A stretch of DNA of 21,038 bases, from assembly GCA_016200765.1 (NCBI GenBank), contig JACQEC010000133.1:1-21038 (forward strand), written 5' to 3'. The notes under the pieces were generated by a model. It saw only the letters and a list, made by a program, of their open reading frames with translations. It did not search any database and had not been told where the DNA came from. This document shows positions 7,226 to 14,618 of the stretch, piece by piece (position 1 is the stretch's first letter; every line of letters starts with the position of its first letter). A program made the position numbers and the translations under genes. Source of the DNA: Chloroflexota bacterium. Lineage in GTDB: Bacteria > Chloroflexota > Anaerolineae > JACRMK01.

Positions 7226-7601
7226 CAACCGTTGTACCTGTTCAAAGATTGATTTTGCCATCGCACCCTGTCTCCGCGCCGAGAGGGATCAATCCCGTTG
7301 TGTTGTCGAACGCGGCCTGACTGAGGCCGTCCGTACCGGCTTTCGCGGTGGGTCATCGCCCTAGGCCCGTCTATGCTACGAGGCGTGCTGCAGCATTGCG
7401 TAACTACCCGCAGCAACATCCAGAGTAAATTTCTTGACGAGGAGGCGCCGAGCTTAACAGAAGATGCTCACTCAAAGACGGCTTTAACCGTGCCAGGCTG
7501 CCGTCCCTTCGCCCACCTTAAGCGCCACGCAGCCGCGACGCACGGGTGCCTGCAGGTCAGGGCTCGCGGATTCCACATGCTGATTCACTGAGGAGGAGAA
7601 A
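7226..7601 (+). other. Long untranslated leader of the ABC operon
   Basis: About 375 nt between the inferred start and ATG 7602 contain no gene I can support. It can fold locally: CGGCCT at 7313-7318 pairs with AGGCCG at 7324-7329 around GACTG, and CCGCG near 7274 could pair with CGCGG near 7311. I recognise no known riboswitch class. A 72-codon open frame at 7373-7591 resembles no protein I know. Confidence 0.45.
7232..7245. promoter_or_regulatory. Candidate operator just downstream of the ABC promoter
   Basis: TTGTACCTGTTCAA is a near-palindrome: 6-bp arms match at five of six positions around CT. It shares TTGTAC at the left and CAA at the right with the 17-bp operator at 386-402, and lies at a similar place just after the -10 box. 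The centre is 3 bp shorter than in the first site, which weakens the case for the same regulator. Confidence 0.3.
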
Positions 7602-9320
7602 ATGAACCTGGACAAGGTCCAAGAACTGTTTGAAGATTACACACGGGGCAAGATCAGCCGCCGTGAATTTGTCCGCTTAAGTTTCATAGTTGGCGGAGCT
7701 GCGGCCGCGCAGGCCGTGATGGCCGCCTGCGCGCCCGGCGCGCCGACAACCGCACCGCCCGGCGCGACGCCCGCGGCGATCATCCAGTCCACGACAGCGC
7801 CCAAGTCGAATATCACGCCGCAGAAACTGATCTACGCCGCCAGCCAGGACGCTCCGGACATCGATCCGTCCGGCCGCACTGACTATTCCATCGGCGCGCT
7901 GACGATGCAGCTATACGACCGGCTGTTCCGCTACGAGAGCGGCTTCCCGCAGCCGGTTACAAATGGTCTGTGCACCAGTTTTGACGTGTCGAAGGATGCG
8001 CGCGAGTGGACGTTCAAACTGACCGACAAGGCGAAGTTCCACGATGGCAGTCCCCTGACGGCCGAAGCCGTGCGATTCTCGATCAACCGCACGCTGGCGC
8101 TGAAGAAACCGCGCGCTAACCTGCTGCTGCCGCTGCTGGACAGCAATAGCGTCAAAGCGGTGGATAATACCACGATCAAGATGACGCTGCTCCAACCCTA
8201 TGCCGAACTGCCGCGAGCGCTGCGCGACACACTGATCATGAACCCAAAGGTCGTGACGGACCACGCGGGCAGCGACAATGGGGCGACGTACTTGCTCGAT
8301 CACGAAGCCGGCTCCGGACCGTTTACCATCAAGAGCTGGACGGTGGGCACTGCGTACGAACTGGAAGCCTGGCCGGAGTACTGGGCGAGCTTCCCGGGAG
8401 AAGGCCGCCTGTCGGGCTTTGTCTGGCGCATCATCCGCGAAGGCGCGTCGCGCCGGATCGCGCTGCTGTCCAAAGAAGTTGACGTCGCCGACAGCATGAG
8501 CGCCGACGACATCGACATCGTCAACAAGACGCCCGGCTTCCAGGCGACGGTCGACTACGGCACCTTGACCGGCTACATGCGGCTCAACAACCAGAAAGAA
8601 CCGACCTCGAACGAGGACTTTCGCAAATTCCTCGCCACGGCCTTTGACTACGAAGGCTACAAGGCTACGCTCAAGGGCTATGCCAATATCCTGAAGGGTG
8701 TGATCCCCGATGGACACCCTTATTTCGATGCCAGCATTGGCAACTACAAGTTCGACCCGGTCAAGGCCAAAGAGTACCTGGACAAAACGCCCTGGAAGAA
8801 CGGCGGCATCAGCCTGGACTTCGTGTACGTGACCGGCCTGGATTTCGAAGAGCAGATGGGGCTTGTGCTGCTGGCGCAGCTGCAGAAGTTCAACATCAAG
8901 CTCAACATGGTGCCGAAGGTCTTCCCGGACATGGTGGCCGCTTGCAAGACGCCGCAAACGGCGTCCAACCTCAGCATGATTTTCACCGGCTACAACATCC
9001 CGGACCAGTGGTTCTTCTTCCAATGGTACTCACCCAACTGGGACCGGCCGACGGGCGGCGATTACAACACCTGTGCTTTCTACAAGGACCCGAGTTTTGA
9101 CAAGCTGGTCGAAACGGTGCGGGTAACGGCCGACGAAGCGGAGAAGAAGAAGATCTACAGCGAGATGCAGAAGATCATCCACGACCATGCGGTAGACATC
9201 CCGGTGTACAGCCAGCCCAACATCACTGGCTGGCGGAAACGCGTGCAGGGCTTCAAGTTCTTTGGCGCCATTTCCCAGGATTTCTGGCGGCTGTGGATCG
9301 ACGACAGCAAGGACAAATAG
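7602..9320 (+). CDS. ABC importer solute-binding protein, SBP_bac_5 (dipeptide/oligopeptide type), Tat lipoprotein
   Basis: This 572-residue extracytoplasmic binding protein captures the substrate for the importer encoded next. The N-terminus has a twin-arginine motif SRREFV (19-24), a hydrophobic Ala-rich stretch and a lipobox ending at Cys43 (VMAAC), followed by an Ala/Pro/Thr linker, so it should be exported folded by Tat and lipid-anchored. The mature part follows the SBP_bac_5 pattern: an early DRLFRYESG, then WTFKLTDKAKFHDGSPLTAEAV, a classic family signature at about residues 124-150, through to a C-terminal WRLWIDD. ATG 7602 is fixed by the strong AGGAGG at 7591-7596. The family binds di- and oligopeptides, nickel, opines and similar compounds, and specificity cannot be told from sequence alone; the two cytosolic peptidases of the locus favour a peptide-like ligand. 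Confidence 0.93.
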   Translation: MNLDKVQELFEDYTRGKISRREFVRLSFIVGGAAAAQAVMAACAPGAPTTAPPGATPAAIIQSTTAPKSNITPQKLIYAASQDAPDIDPSGRTDYSIGALTMQLYDRLFRYESGFPQPVTNGLCTSFDVSKDAREWTFKLTDKAKFHDGSPLTAEAVRFSINRTLALKKPRANLLLPLLDSNSVKAVDNTTIKMTLLQPYAELPRALRDTLIMNPKVVTDHAGSDNGATYLLDHEAGSGPFTIKSWTVGTAYELEAWPEYWASFPGEGRLSGFVWRIIREGASRRIALLSKEVDVADSMSADDIDIVNKTPGFQATVDYGTLTGYMRLNNQKEPTSNEDFRKFLATAFDYEGYKATLKGYANILKGVIPDGHPYFDASIGNYKFDPVKAKEYLDKTPWKNGGISLDFVYVTGLDFEEQMGLVLLAQLQKFNIKLNMVPKVFPDMVAACKTPQTASNLSMIFTGYNIPDQWFFFQWYSPNWDRPTGGDYNTCAFYKDPSFDKLVETVRVTADEAEKKKIYSEMQKIIHDHAVDIPVYSQPNITGWRKRVQGFKFFGAISQDFWRLWIDDSKDK

Positions 9321-9350
9321 GGTTCGGTTAGACGTTTCTCTAGTGCCGGT

Positions 9351-9394
9351 CCGCCCCGTTCTTGCCCTGAGCACCCTGGGTAGGAGCGGGGTGG
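9351..9394 (+). other. Intergenic stem-loop between binding-protein and permease genes
   Basis: CCGCCCCGTTC at 9351-9361 pairs with GAGCGGGGTGG at 9384-9394 over 11 bp (two G-T wobbles), with a 22-nt loop that can itself pair CCC with GGG. No T-run follows, so it is not a normal terminator. Hairpins at this place are known in other importer operons to protect the upstream message and keep the binding protein in excess over the permeases; that role is inferred. Confidence 0.45.
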
Positions 9395-9425
9395 ACAAGC
9401 CGCCCGGCGGCGCGCGAGGTTGCTC

Positions 9426-10439
9426 ATGCAGTTGCGCTATTACATCGTTCGCAGGCTTCTGTTATTCATTCCAGTCTTGTTTGGCCTTTCGATCATCACC
9501 TTTACGGTCTCGCACATCGTGCCTGGCGACCCGGTGGGACTCGCCGCCGGTCCGGGCGCGACACCGCAGGAAATCGAGCAGCTCCAGCACGACTACGGCA
9601 CCGACAAGCCACTGCCCGAGCAGTACCTGACGTACATGAGCAATTTGCTGCACGGCGACATGGGCCGCTCCATGACCAGCCGGCACAAAGTGCTCGACGA
9701 TCTGGCCTCATTCTTCCCGGCCACTTTGGAACTGGTGCTCGTCTCGATGGTGCTGGCGATTGCGGTGGGCATTCCGTTGGGCATGGTCTCGGCGGTTTAC
9801 CGCGACCGCTGGCCCGACCAGTTTTCGCGCATTTTCGCGCTCAGCTCGATCAGCTTCCCGCGCTTCTGGCTGGCGATCGTACTCCAACTCATCTTTGCTA
9901 TGACGTTGGGCTGGATGCCGGTGGGAGGCCGCTTTGACGTACGCCAAACGCTGCCGCGCACCGTCACCGGCCTGCTGCTCGTGGACTCCCTGCTAGCCGG
10001 CAGCCTGACCGATTTTCTAACGGCCGCCAAGCATATCATCATGCCTGCCATCTGCCAGTCGCTGACTGTTATCGCGTTTACTACGCGGCTGCTGCGCTCC
10101 GACGTGCTGGAAACGCTTCAGAAAGACTTTGTGCGCATGGCGCGCTCCAGCGGCATCCCCGAGCGCGTCATCCTTTTCAAGTACGTGCTCAAGAATTCCA
10201 TGATCGCCACCATCTCGACCCTCGGATTTCTGTTCGGGTTCGCACTGGGCGGCACGGTGCTGATTGAAAGCGTGTTCGACTGGCCGGGAATCGGCCTCTA
10301 CGCGCTAAAGTCGGCGGTGACGCTCGATTTCCAGCCCATCATGGGCATCACGCTCTTCGTCGGTTTGCTGTTCAGTATCGTCAACCTGGCGACCGATGTC
10401 GTCTATGGCATGGTCGACCCTCGCATTCGTTATGGATAG
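9426..10439 (+). CDS. ABC importer permease, DppB/OppB type
   Basis: This 337-residue inner-membrane permease forms one half of the channel. It begins with the OppB hallmark YIVRRLLLFIPVLFGLSIIT, the first membrane helix, followed by an external loop with VPGDPV, then five further hydrophobic segments. The cytoplasmic EAA coupling loop is seen near residues 233-258 (ARSSGIPERVILFKYVLKN), where it contacts the ATPases. The C-terminus has the family ending VVYGMVDPRIRYG. ATG 9426 is preferred over the in-frame TTG 9420 because GCGAGG ends 7 bp before it. The gene lies 105 bp after the binding-protein gene, across a stem-loop, and 13 bp before its partner permease. Confidence 0.92.
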   Translation: MQLRYYIVRRLLLFIPVLFGLSIITFTVSHIVPGDPVGLAAGPGATPQEIEQLQHDYGTDKPLPEQYLTYMSNLLHGDMGRSMTSRHKVLDDLASFFPATLELVLVSMVLAIAVGIPLGMVSAVYRDRWPDQFSRIFALSSISFPRFWLAIVLQLIFAMTLGWMPVGGRFDVRQTLPRTVTGLLLVDSLLAGSLTDFLTAAKHIIMPAICQSLTVIAFTTRLLRSDVLETLQKDFVRMARSSGIPERVILFKYVLKNSMIATISTLGFLFGFALGGTVLIESVFDWPGIGLYALKSAVTLDFQPIMGITLFVGLLFSIVNLATDVVYGMVDPRIRYG

Positions 10440-10452
10440 AAGGGGGTAAGGT

Positions 10453-11373
10453 ATGGCGACTCAAACAGCGGCTGTTGGCGGTCGCGCATGGCTGGGGCGC
10501 TGGCGAGCTGAAAATGAGAGCGAGCTCGACGAATGGCGGCGCGGCGTCTATCGCTTCCGGCAGAGCACGCTTTCTATCGTCGGGCTGGCGGCCATCCTGT
10601 TCCTGATCGTCGTCTCCATCACGGGGCCGTACTGGGTACCCTACCCCGAAGACGGCACGGGCACCGTTCACCCGGCCGAGCGCTTCAAAGCGCCGGACGG
10701 CGGGCACCTGTTCGGCACCGACGAAGTCGGTCGCGATGTCTTCACGCGGGTCGTGCTGGCGACCCAGACTTCGTTCAAGGCCGGCATCATCATCCTGGTC
10801 GTTGCCATCAGCATCGGCGTGCCGCTGGGCAGCATCGCAGGCTATTTTGGCGGTCGCGTCAACGAGATTATCATGCGCGCCACCGACATCATGCTGACCG
10901 TGCCGGGCATCTTCCTGGCGCTCAGCATCACGGCCGCGCTAGGCCCGAGCGTGCTGAATGCGATGCTCGCGCTATCCATCACGTGGTGGCCTGGCTACGC
11001 GCGCCTGGTGCAGGCTCAGGTTCTATCGGCGCGCGAGAACGATTATGTGCAGGCGGCGCGCTCGATGGGCGCCAGCCACAGGCGCATTATCTTCAAGCAT
11101 ATTCTGCCCAATATCATTTCATCGATCATCGTCAAGGCTTCGCTGGATGTCGGCTTTGCTATCCTAAACCTGGCGGCGCTCGGATTTATCGGCGTCGGCG
11201 CACAGCCGCCGCTGCCCGAATGGGGCGCCATGATCGCGTCGGGGCGCCGCGTTCTGCCGCAGTATTGGTGGTATTCGACCTTTCCGGGCCTGGCGATGTT
11301 CCTGACCGTCTTCGGTTTTAACATGCTGGGCGACGGGCTGCGCGATGTCTTCGACCCCCGCTCCCGGCGCTGA
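10453..11373 (+). CDS. ABC importer permease, DppC/OppC type
   Basis: The 306-residue partner permease has a cytoplasmic N-terminal tail with a conserved Arg/Trp segment (EWRRGVYRFRQS, the OppC N-terminal domain), a first helix at about residues 46-66, and the OppC signature HLFGTDEVGRDVFTRVVLAT near residue 85. Five further membrane segments follow. The EAA loop is AARSMGASHRRIIFKHILPN (about 201-220, with Gly206). The C-terminal end FNMLGDGLRDVFDPRSR is typical. ATG 10453 is preceded by AAGGGGGTAAGG. It forms a heterodimer with the preceding permease and its stop is 11 bp before the first ATPase gene. Confidence 0.93.
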   Translation: MATQTAAVGGRAWLGRWRAENESELDEWRRGVYRFRQSTLSIVGLAAILFLIVVSITGPYWVPYPEDGTGTVHPAERFKAPDGGHLFGTDEVGRDVFTRVVLATQTSFKAGIIILVVAISIGVPLGSIAGYFGGRVNEIIMRATDIMLTVPGIFLALSITAALGPSVLNAMLALSITWWPGYARLVQAQVLSARENDYVQAARSMGASHRRIIFKHILPNIISSIIVKASLDVGFAILNLAALGFIGVGAQPPLPEWGAMIASGRRVLPQYWWYSTFPGLAMFLTVFGFNMLGDGLRDVFDPRSRR

Positions 11374-11384
11374 GACCAATCCCT

Positions 11385-12431
11385 GTGCTATCAAGCCTGC
11401 TGCCATCCGAAGGTCCACTGGTCAAAATCCGCGACCTGCGGCTGAACTTCAATACCTTCGACGGCGTCTCCAAAGTGCTGGCTGGCGTCAACCTGACTGT
11501 GGAAAAGGGCGATGTGCTCGGACTGGTCGGAGAGACGGGCTGCGGCAAGACCATGACCGCGCTCAGCATCCCACGGCTGATTCCCTGCCCGCCCGGCGAG
11601 ATTGTGGGCGGGGAGATTCTCTTTGAGGGCGAGGATGTGCTGGCCAAGAGCGAGGATGAAATGCGCGAGCTGCGCGCATCACGCATCGCGATGATCTTCC
11701 AGGACCCGACCACGAACCTGAACCCGGTCTTCACCATCGAAGAGCAAATGATCGATGCCATCCTCTGCCGCATGGGCGAGCAGTCGGCGCTGGGTCTGAC
11801 GCCATTCAGCCGCTGGCAGGGCAGCGTGCGCGAGAAACGCACCGAGGCCCGTCACAAAGCGGTGGAAATGCTGAAGCGCGTCGGCATTTCGCAGGTTGAG
11901 GATCGCATAGGCAGCTACCCGCACGAATTCAGCGGCGGCATGCGCCAGCGAGTGCTCATCGCTATGGCCATGGCAGGGCAACCGCACCTGCTCATCGCCG
12001 ACGAACCGACCACTGCACTGGACGTATCGATCCAGGCGCAAATCCTCCGGCTGGTGAAAGAGCTGGTCGACGAGTTCCATCTCTCGGTCCTGCTCATCAC
12101 GCACAATCTGGGCGTCGTTGCCAAAATCTGCAACAAAGTGGCCGTGATGTATGCCGGCCGGGTGGTCGAGACGGGCACCATCCGCGAGATCTTCAAAGCG
12201 CCAAAACACCCGTATACGGTGGGGCTCCTGAACGCGATACCGACGCGCGCGAGCCGGCGCGGCGAACTGCAGGGCATTCCCGGCTCGATCCCGAACCTGT
12301 TGAGCCCGCCGGCCGGCTGCCGTTTCCATCCCCGCTGCGCGCATGCCATGCCACAGTGCGCGGCCGATCCCGCGCCGGGCATGATACCCCTGACCCGCAC
12401 GCACCAGGTTGTGTGCCATCTCTTCGATTGA
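11385..12431 (+). CDS. ABC importer ATPase, DppD/OppD type
   Basis: This 348-residue ATPase energises the importer. Walker A is GETGCGKT (49-56), the Q-loop lies in FQDPTTNLNP, the ABC signature FSGGMRQ starts at residue 182, Walker B ends in Asp206-Glu207, and the switch His is His240. The C-terminal oligopeptide-importer domain carries the cysteine-bearing GCRFHPRCAHAMPQC. The start is taken as GTG 11385, 11 bp after the permease stop; no good ribosome site is visible, so translational coupling is likely and the exact start is uncertain. The unusually long stretch between the Q-loop and the signature (including GLTPFSRWQG) is a common OppD insertion. It pairs with the next ATPase to form the heterodimeric motor. 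Confidence 0.92.
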   Translation: MLSSLLPSEGPLVKIRDLRLNFNTFDGVSKVLAGVNLTVEKGDVLGLVGETGCGKTMTALSIPRLIPCPPGEIVGGEILFEGEDVLAKSEDEMRELRASRIAMIFQDPTTNLNPVFTIEEQMIDAILCRMGEQSALGLTPFSRWQGSVREKRTEARHKAVEMLKRVGISQVEDRIGSYPHEFSGGMRQRVLIAMAMAGQPHLLIADEPTTALDVSIQAQILRLVKELVDEFHLSVLLITHNLGVVAKICNKVAVMYAGRVVETGTIREIFKAPKHPYTVGLLNAIPTRASRRGELQGIPGSIPNLLSPPAGCRFHPRCAHAMPQCAADPAPGMIPLTRTHQVVCHLFD

Positions 12432-12432
12432 T

Positions 12433-13413
12433 ATGGATCCGCTACTCGACGTCCGGCATCTCAAAAAGTATTTCCCTATCCGCGGCGGCCTGTGGCAGCG
12501 GCATGTCAACGACGTGCACGCCGTCGACGACGTCGACCTGGCCATCATGCCGGGCGAGTCGTTTGGGCTGGTCGGCGAATCCGGCTCCGGCAAGACCACA
12601 CTCGGCAAAACCATCCTGCGTCTGAGCGAGCCGACGTCCGGTGAAATCTTCTTTGAAGGCCGCGACATCTGCAAAGCGACCCACGACGAAATGCAGGGTT
12701 ATCGCGTAGACATGCAGATGGTGTTTCAAGATCCGTACTCGTCGCTCAACCCGCGCATGAAGGTCAAGGACATCGTGTCCGAATCCCTGCTGATCCATAA
12801 GCGGACCAAGGGACGGGAGACGCTGGAGCGAGTACGCGAGCTGATCAATCTGGTCGGGCTGATGGACGACCACCTGCATCGCTTTCCGCACGAATTCAGC
12901 GGCGGCCAGCGGCAGCGCATTGGCATCGCGCGCGCGATCGCGCTGCACCCCAGGCTGCTGGTGCTCGACGAGCCGACGTCCGCGCTCGACGTGTCGGTGC
13001 AGGCGCAGGTGCTCAATCTGCTGCTGGACTTGCAGAAGAAACTCGACCTGACCTACTTATTCATTTCGCATGACCTGGGCGTCATACGTTATGTCTGCAA
13101 CCGGGTCGGACTGATGTATCTGGGCCGGATCGTTGAAATCGCTCCCGTCGAGAAGATCTTTGACGAGCCGAAACACCCCTACACACTGGCGCTGCTCTCT
13201 GCCATGCCGGAGGCAGACCCGGACCACAAAGTTCAGGAGATCGTCCTGGAAGGCGAAATCGGCTCGCCCATCAATATCCCGCGCGGGTGCCGCTTCGCAT
13301 CGCGCTGCCCCGCACAGTTCGGCCGTTGCCATGTCGAAGATCCACCGCTGGTCGATACCGGCGACAAGCACATGGTCGCCTGTCACCTTCATCCAGCGAA
13401 GGACGCCACATAG
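12433..13413 (+). CDS. ABC importer ATPase, DppF/OppF type
   Basis: This second ATPase, 326 residues long, begins LLDVRHLKKYFPIRGGLWQR, the typical OppF start. Walker A is GESGSGKT (48-55), the Q-loop is FQDPYSSLNPRMKV, the signature is FSGGQRQR from residue 155, and Walker B has Asp179-Glu180. The C-terminal domain has the GCRFASRCP...C cysteine pattern. ATG 12433 starts 1 bp after the stop of the first ATPase gene; an in-frame GTG at 12409 would overlap that gene and is less likely. With it the importer is complete: one binding protein, two permeases, two ATPases. A UUCG hairpin lies between this gene and the next DUF917 gene. Confidence 0.93.
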   Translation: MDPLLDVRHLKKYFPIRGGLWQRHVNDVHAVDDVDLAIMPGESFGLVGESGSGKTTLGKTILRLSEPTSGEIFFEGRDICKATHDEMQGYRVDMQMVFQDPYSSLNPRMKVKDIVSESLLIHKRTKGRETLERVRELINLVGLMDDHLHRFPHEFSGGQRQRIGIARAIALHPRLLVLDEPTSALDVSVQAQVLNLLLDLQKKLDLTYLFISHDLGVIRYVCNRVGLMYLGRIVEIAPVEKIFDEPKHPYTLALLSAMPEADPDHKVQEIVLEGEIGSPINIPRGCRFASRCPAQFGRCHVEDPPLVDTGDKHMVACHLHPAKDAT

Positions 13414-13433
13414 ACAGGCCGGGAGATTTGCCA

Positions 13434-13456
13434 GGACCGAGCTTCGGCTCTGGTCC
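13434..13456 (+). other. UUCG-tetraloop hairpin between the importer genes and DUF917
   Basis: GGACCGAGC (13434-13442) and GCTC plus GGTCC (13447-13450, 13452-13456) make a 9-bp stem with one bulged T, closed by a C(UUCG)G tetraloop, one of the most stable RNA loops. No T-run follows, so it may be a partial attenuator or an mRNA processing or stability element at the boundary between transport and enzyme genes. Confidence 0.5.
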
Positions 13457-13492
13457 CCGAGTAAACGTCGAATCATTCAGCGGCGGGAGAAC

Positions 13493-14602
13493 ATGAGCCA
13501 GAATCATCACGATTATTGGAATGTCACGCCGGACGAGGTTGAGTCGATCGCGCTGGGCGCCGGCATCCTCGGCACCGGCGGCGGCGGGAACCCCTATCTG
13601 GGGAAACTCCGCCTGTGGGAAACGATGAAGCGCGGCGGGCGACCCAAGGTCATCTCGCCCGACCAGGTGCCGGATGAGGCGCGCATTTCCACGGTGGGCG
13701 GCATGGGCGCGCCGACCGTTGGGATTGAACGGTTGTCGCAGGGGGAGGAAATGTTGGGAGCAGTCAAGATGCTGGAGCAGCATCTTGGCGCTCCAATTCC
13801 CTACGTCATTTCGGGCGAGATCGGCGGCTCGAACAGCCTCTCGGCGCTGATTGTCTCGGCGCAAAGCGGGCGCATTGCGGTTGACGGCGATGGCATGGGG
13901 CGCGCGTTCCCGGAACTGCAGATGAACACATTCGTCATCGGCGGCATCCCCGTCGCGCCGCTGGCAGTCTGTGACGTGCGCGGCCAGTCGACGGTCGTCT
14001 CGCACGTGCTCAACGCCCGCTGGGCGGAGCGCATCGCGTGCGCGGTGACTGTGCAGATGGGCGGCTCTAGTGGGTTGGCGGCGCGCTCGATGACGGGTGC
14101 GGAAATGAAGCGCGCGGCCGTGTGGGACACGCTGACGCTTGCCAAAAAGCTGGGCGAAGTGGTGCGCCAGGCGCGCATACGCCGCGACGATCCGGCGCTG
14201 GCCGCAGCCGATACGATGAACGGGCAGATTCTGTTTCGCGGCAAGATCGTCGATGTGACGCGCCGCACCACGGCCGGTTTTGCGCGCGGCCACCTGCGCT
14301 TGCGCGCCAACAGCGGCAGCGACGAACTGGACATCGACATCCAGAACGAGAACCTGATTGCGCGCCGGGACGGCGAAGTGATCGCTGTCGTGCCCGACCT
14401 GATCACGCTGGTGACCGAGGATGACGGCGAGCCGGTCGGCACCGAGGTGCTGCGCTACGGCCTGCGCGTGGCCGTGCTGGGCATGCCATGCACGCCGCAG
14501 CTGCGAACCGAGACGGCGCTGCAATTCGTTGGGCCGCGCGCTTTTGGCTACGAGATTGACTATAAACCACTGGCCGGCCGATGGCCGGGCCGGGTGAATT
14601 AA
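13493..14602 (+). CDS. DUF917 / S-Me-THD domain protein (subfamily 2)
   Basis: This 369-residue protein belongs to the other DUF917 branch seen here. It has LGTGGGG at 26-32, VGGMGAPTVGIERL where the first branch has GMGGRPPK, the acidic motif DGDGMGRAFPELQM from Asp131 (the first branch has DGDY), QILFRGKIVDVTRRT near residue 245, and the C-terminal GPRAFGYEIDYKPL. The start ATG 13493 is preceded by a GGGAGA ribosome site; the frame is open far upstream into the ATPase gene, but that part is not DUF917-like. It lies 79 bp after the importer ATPase and 16 bp before the HyuA-like gene, and is closest to the product of 16188-17273. DUF917 domains are known fused to HyuA domains in other organisms, so a complex with the neighbour is plausible. 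Confidence 0.88.
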   Translation: MSQNHHDYWNVTPDEVESIALGAGILGTGGGGNPYLGKLRLWETMKRGGRPKVISPDQVPDEARISTVGGMGAPTVGIERLSQGEEMLGAVKMLEQHLGAPIPYVISGEIGGSNSLSALIVSAQSGRIAVDGDGMGRAFPELQMNTFVIGGIPVAPLAVCDVRGQSTVVSHVLNARWAERIACAVTVQMGGSSGLAARSMTGAEMKRAAVWDTLTLAKKLGEVVRQARIRRDDPALAAADTMNGQILFRGKIVDVTRRTTAGFARGHLRLRANSGSDELDIDIQNENLIARRDGEVIAVVPDLITLVTEDDGEPVGTEVLRYGLRVAVLGMPCTPQLRTETALQFVGPRAFGYEIDYKPLAGRWPGRVN

Positions 14603-14618
14603 CCAGGAGACTTTCTCT

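Larger units (their letters stand above)
7055..7252 (+). pseudogene. N-terminal remnant of a DUF917 gene
   Basis: ATG 7055, 2 bp after the preceding stop, opens a 65-codon frame whose first 40 or so codons are DUF917: TKQDLWDSVIGGTVLGTGGGG, the usual helix plus glycine loop. Homology stops near 7170, next to a 10-bp palindrome CCCAATTGGG (7172-7181). The remaining codons are simply the promoter of the ABC operon read as protein. The gene has lost about 330 C-terminal codons. The short open frame may still be translated, but no function is expected. Confidence 0.78.

Noticed and set aside
7434..7462. Second TTGACG box in the ABC leader
   Set aside because: No acceptable -10 box at 16-18 bp spacing.
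7373..7591. 72-codon open frame in the leader of the ABC operon
   Set aside because: Composition is irregular, there is no clear ribosome site and no family resemblance; it ends just before the strong ribosome site of the binding-protein gene.
13133..13492. N-terminal extension of the DUF917 gene into the importer ATPase gene
   Set aside because: The extension overlaps conserved ATPase coding sequence in another frame and has no DUF917 character; the ATG at 13493 has its own ribosome site.
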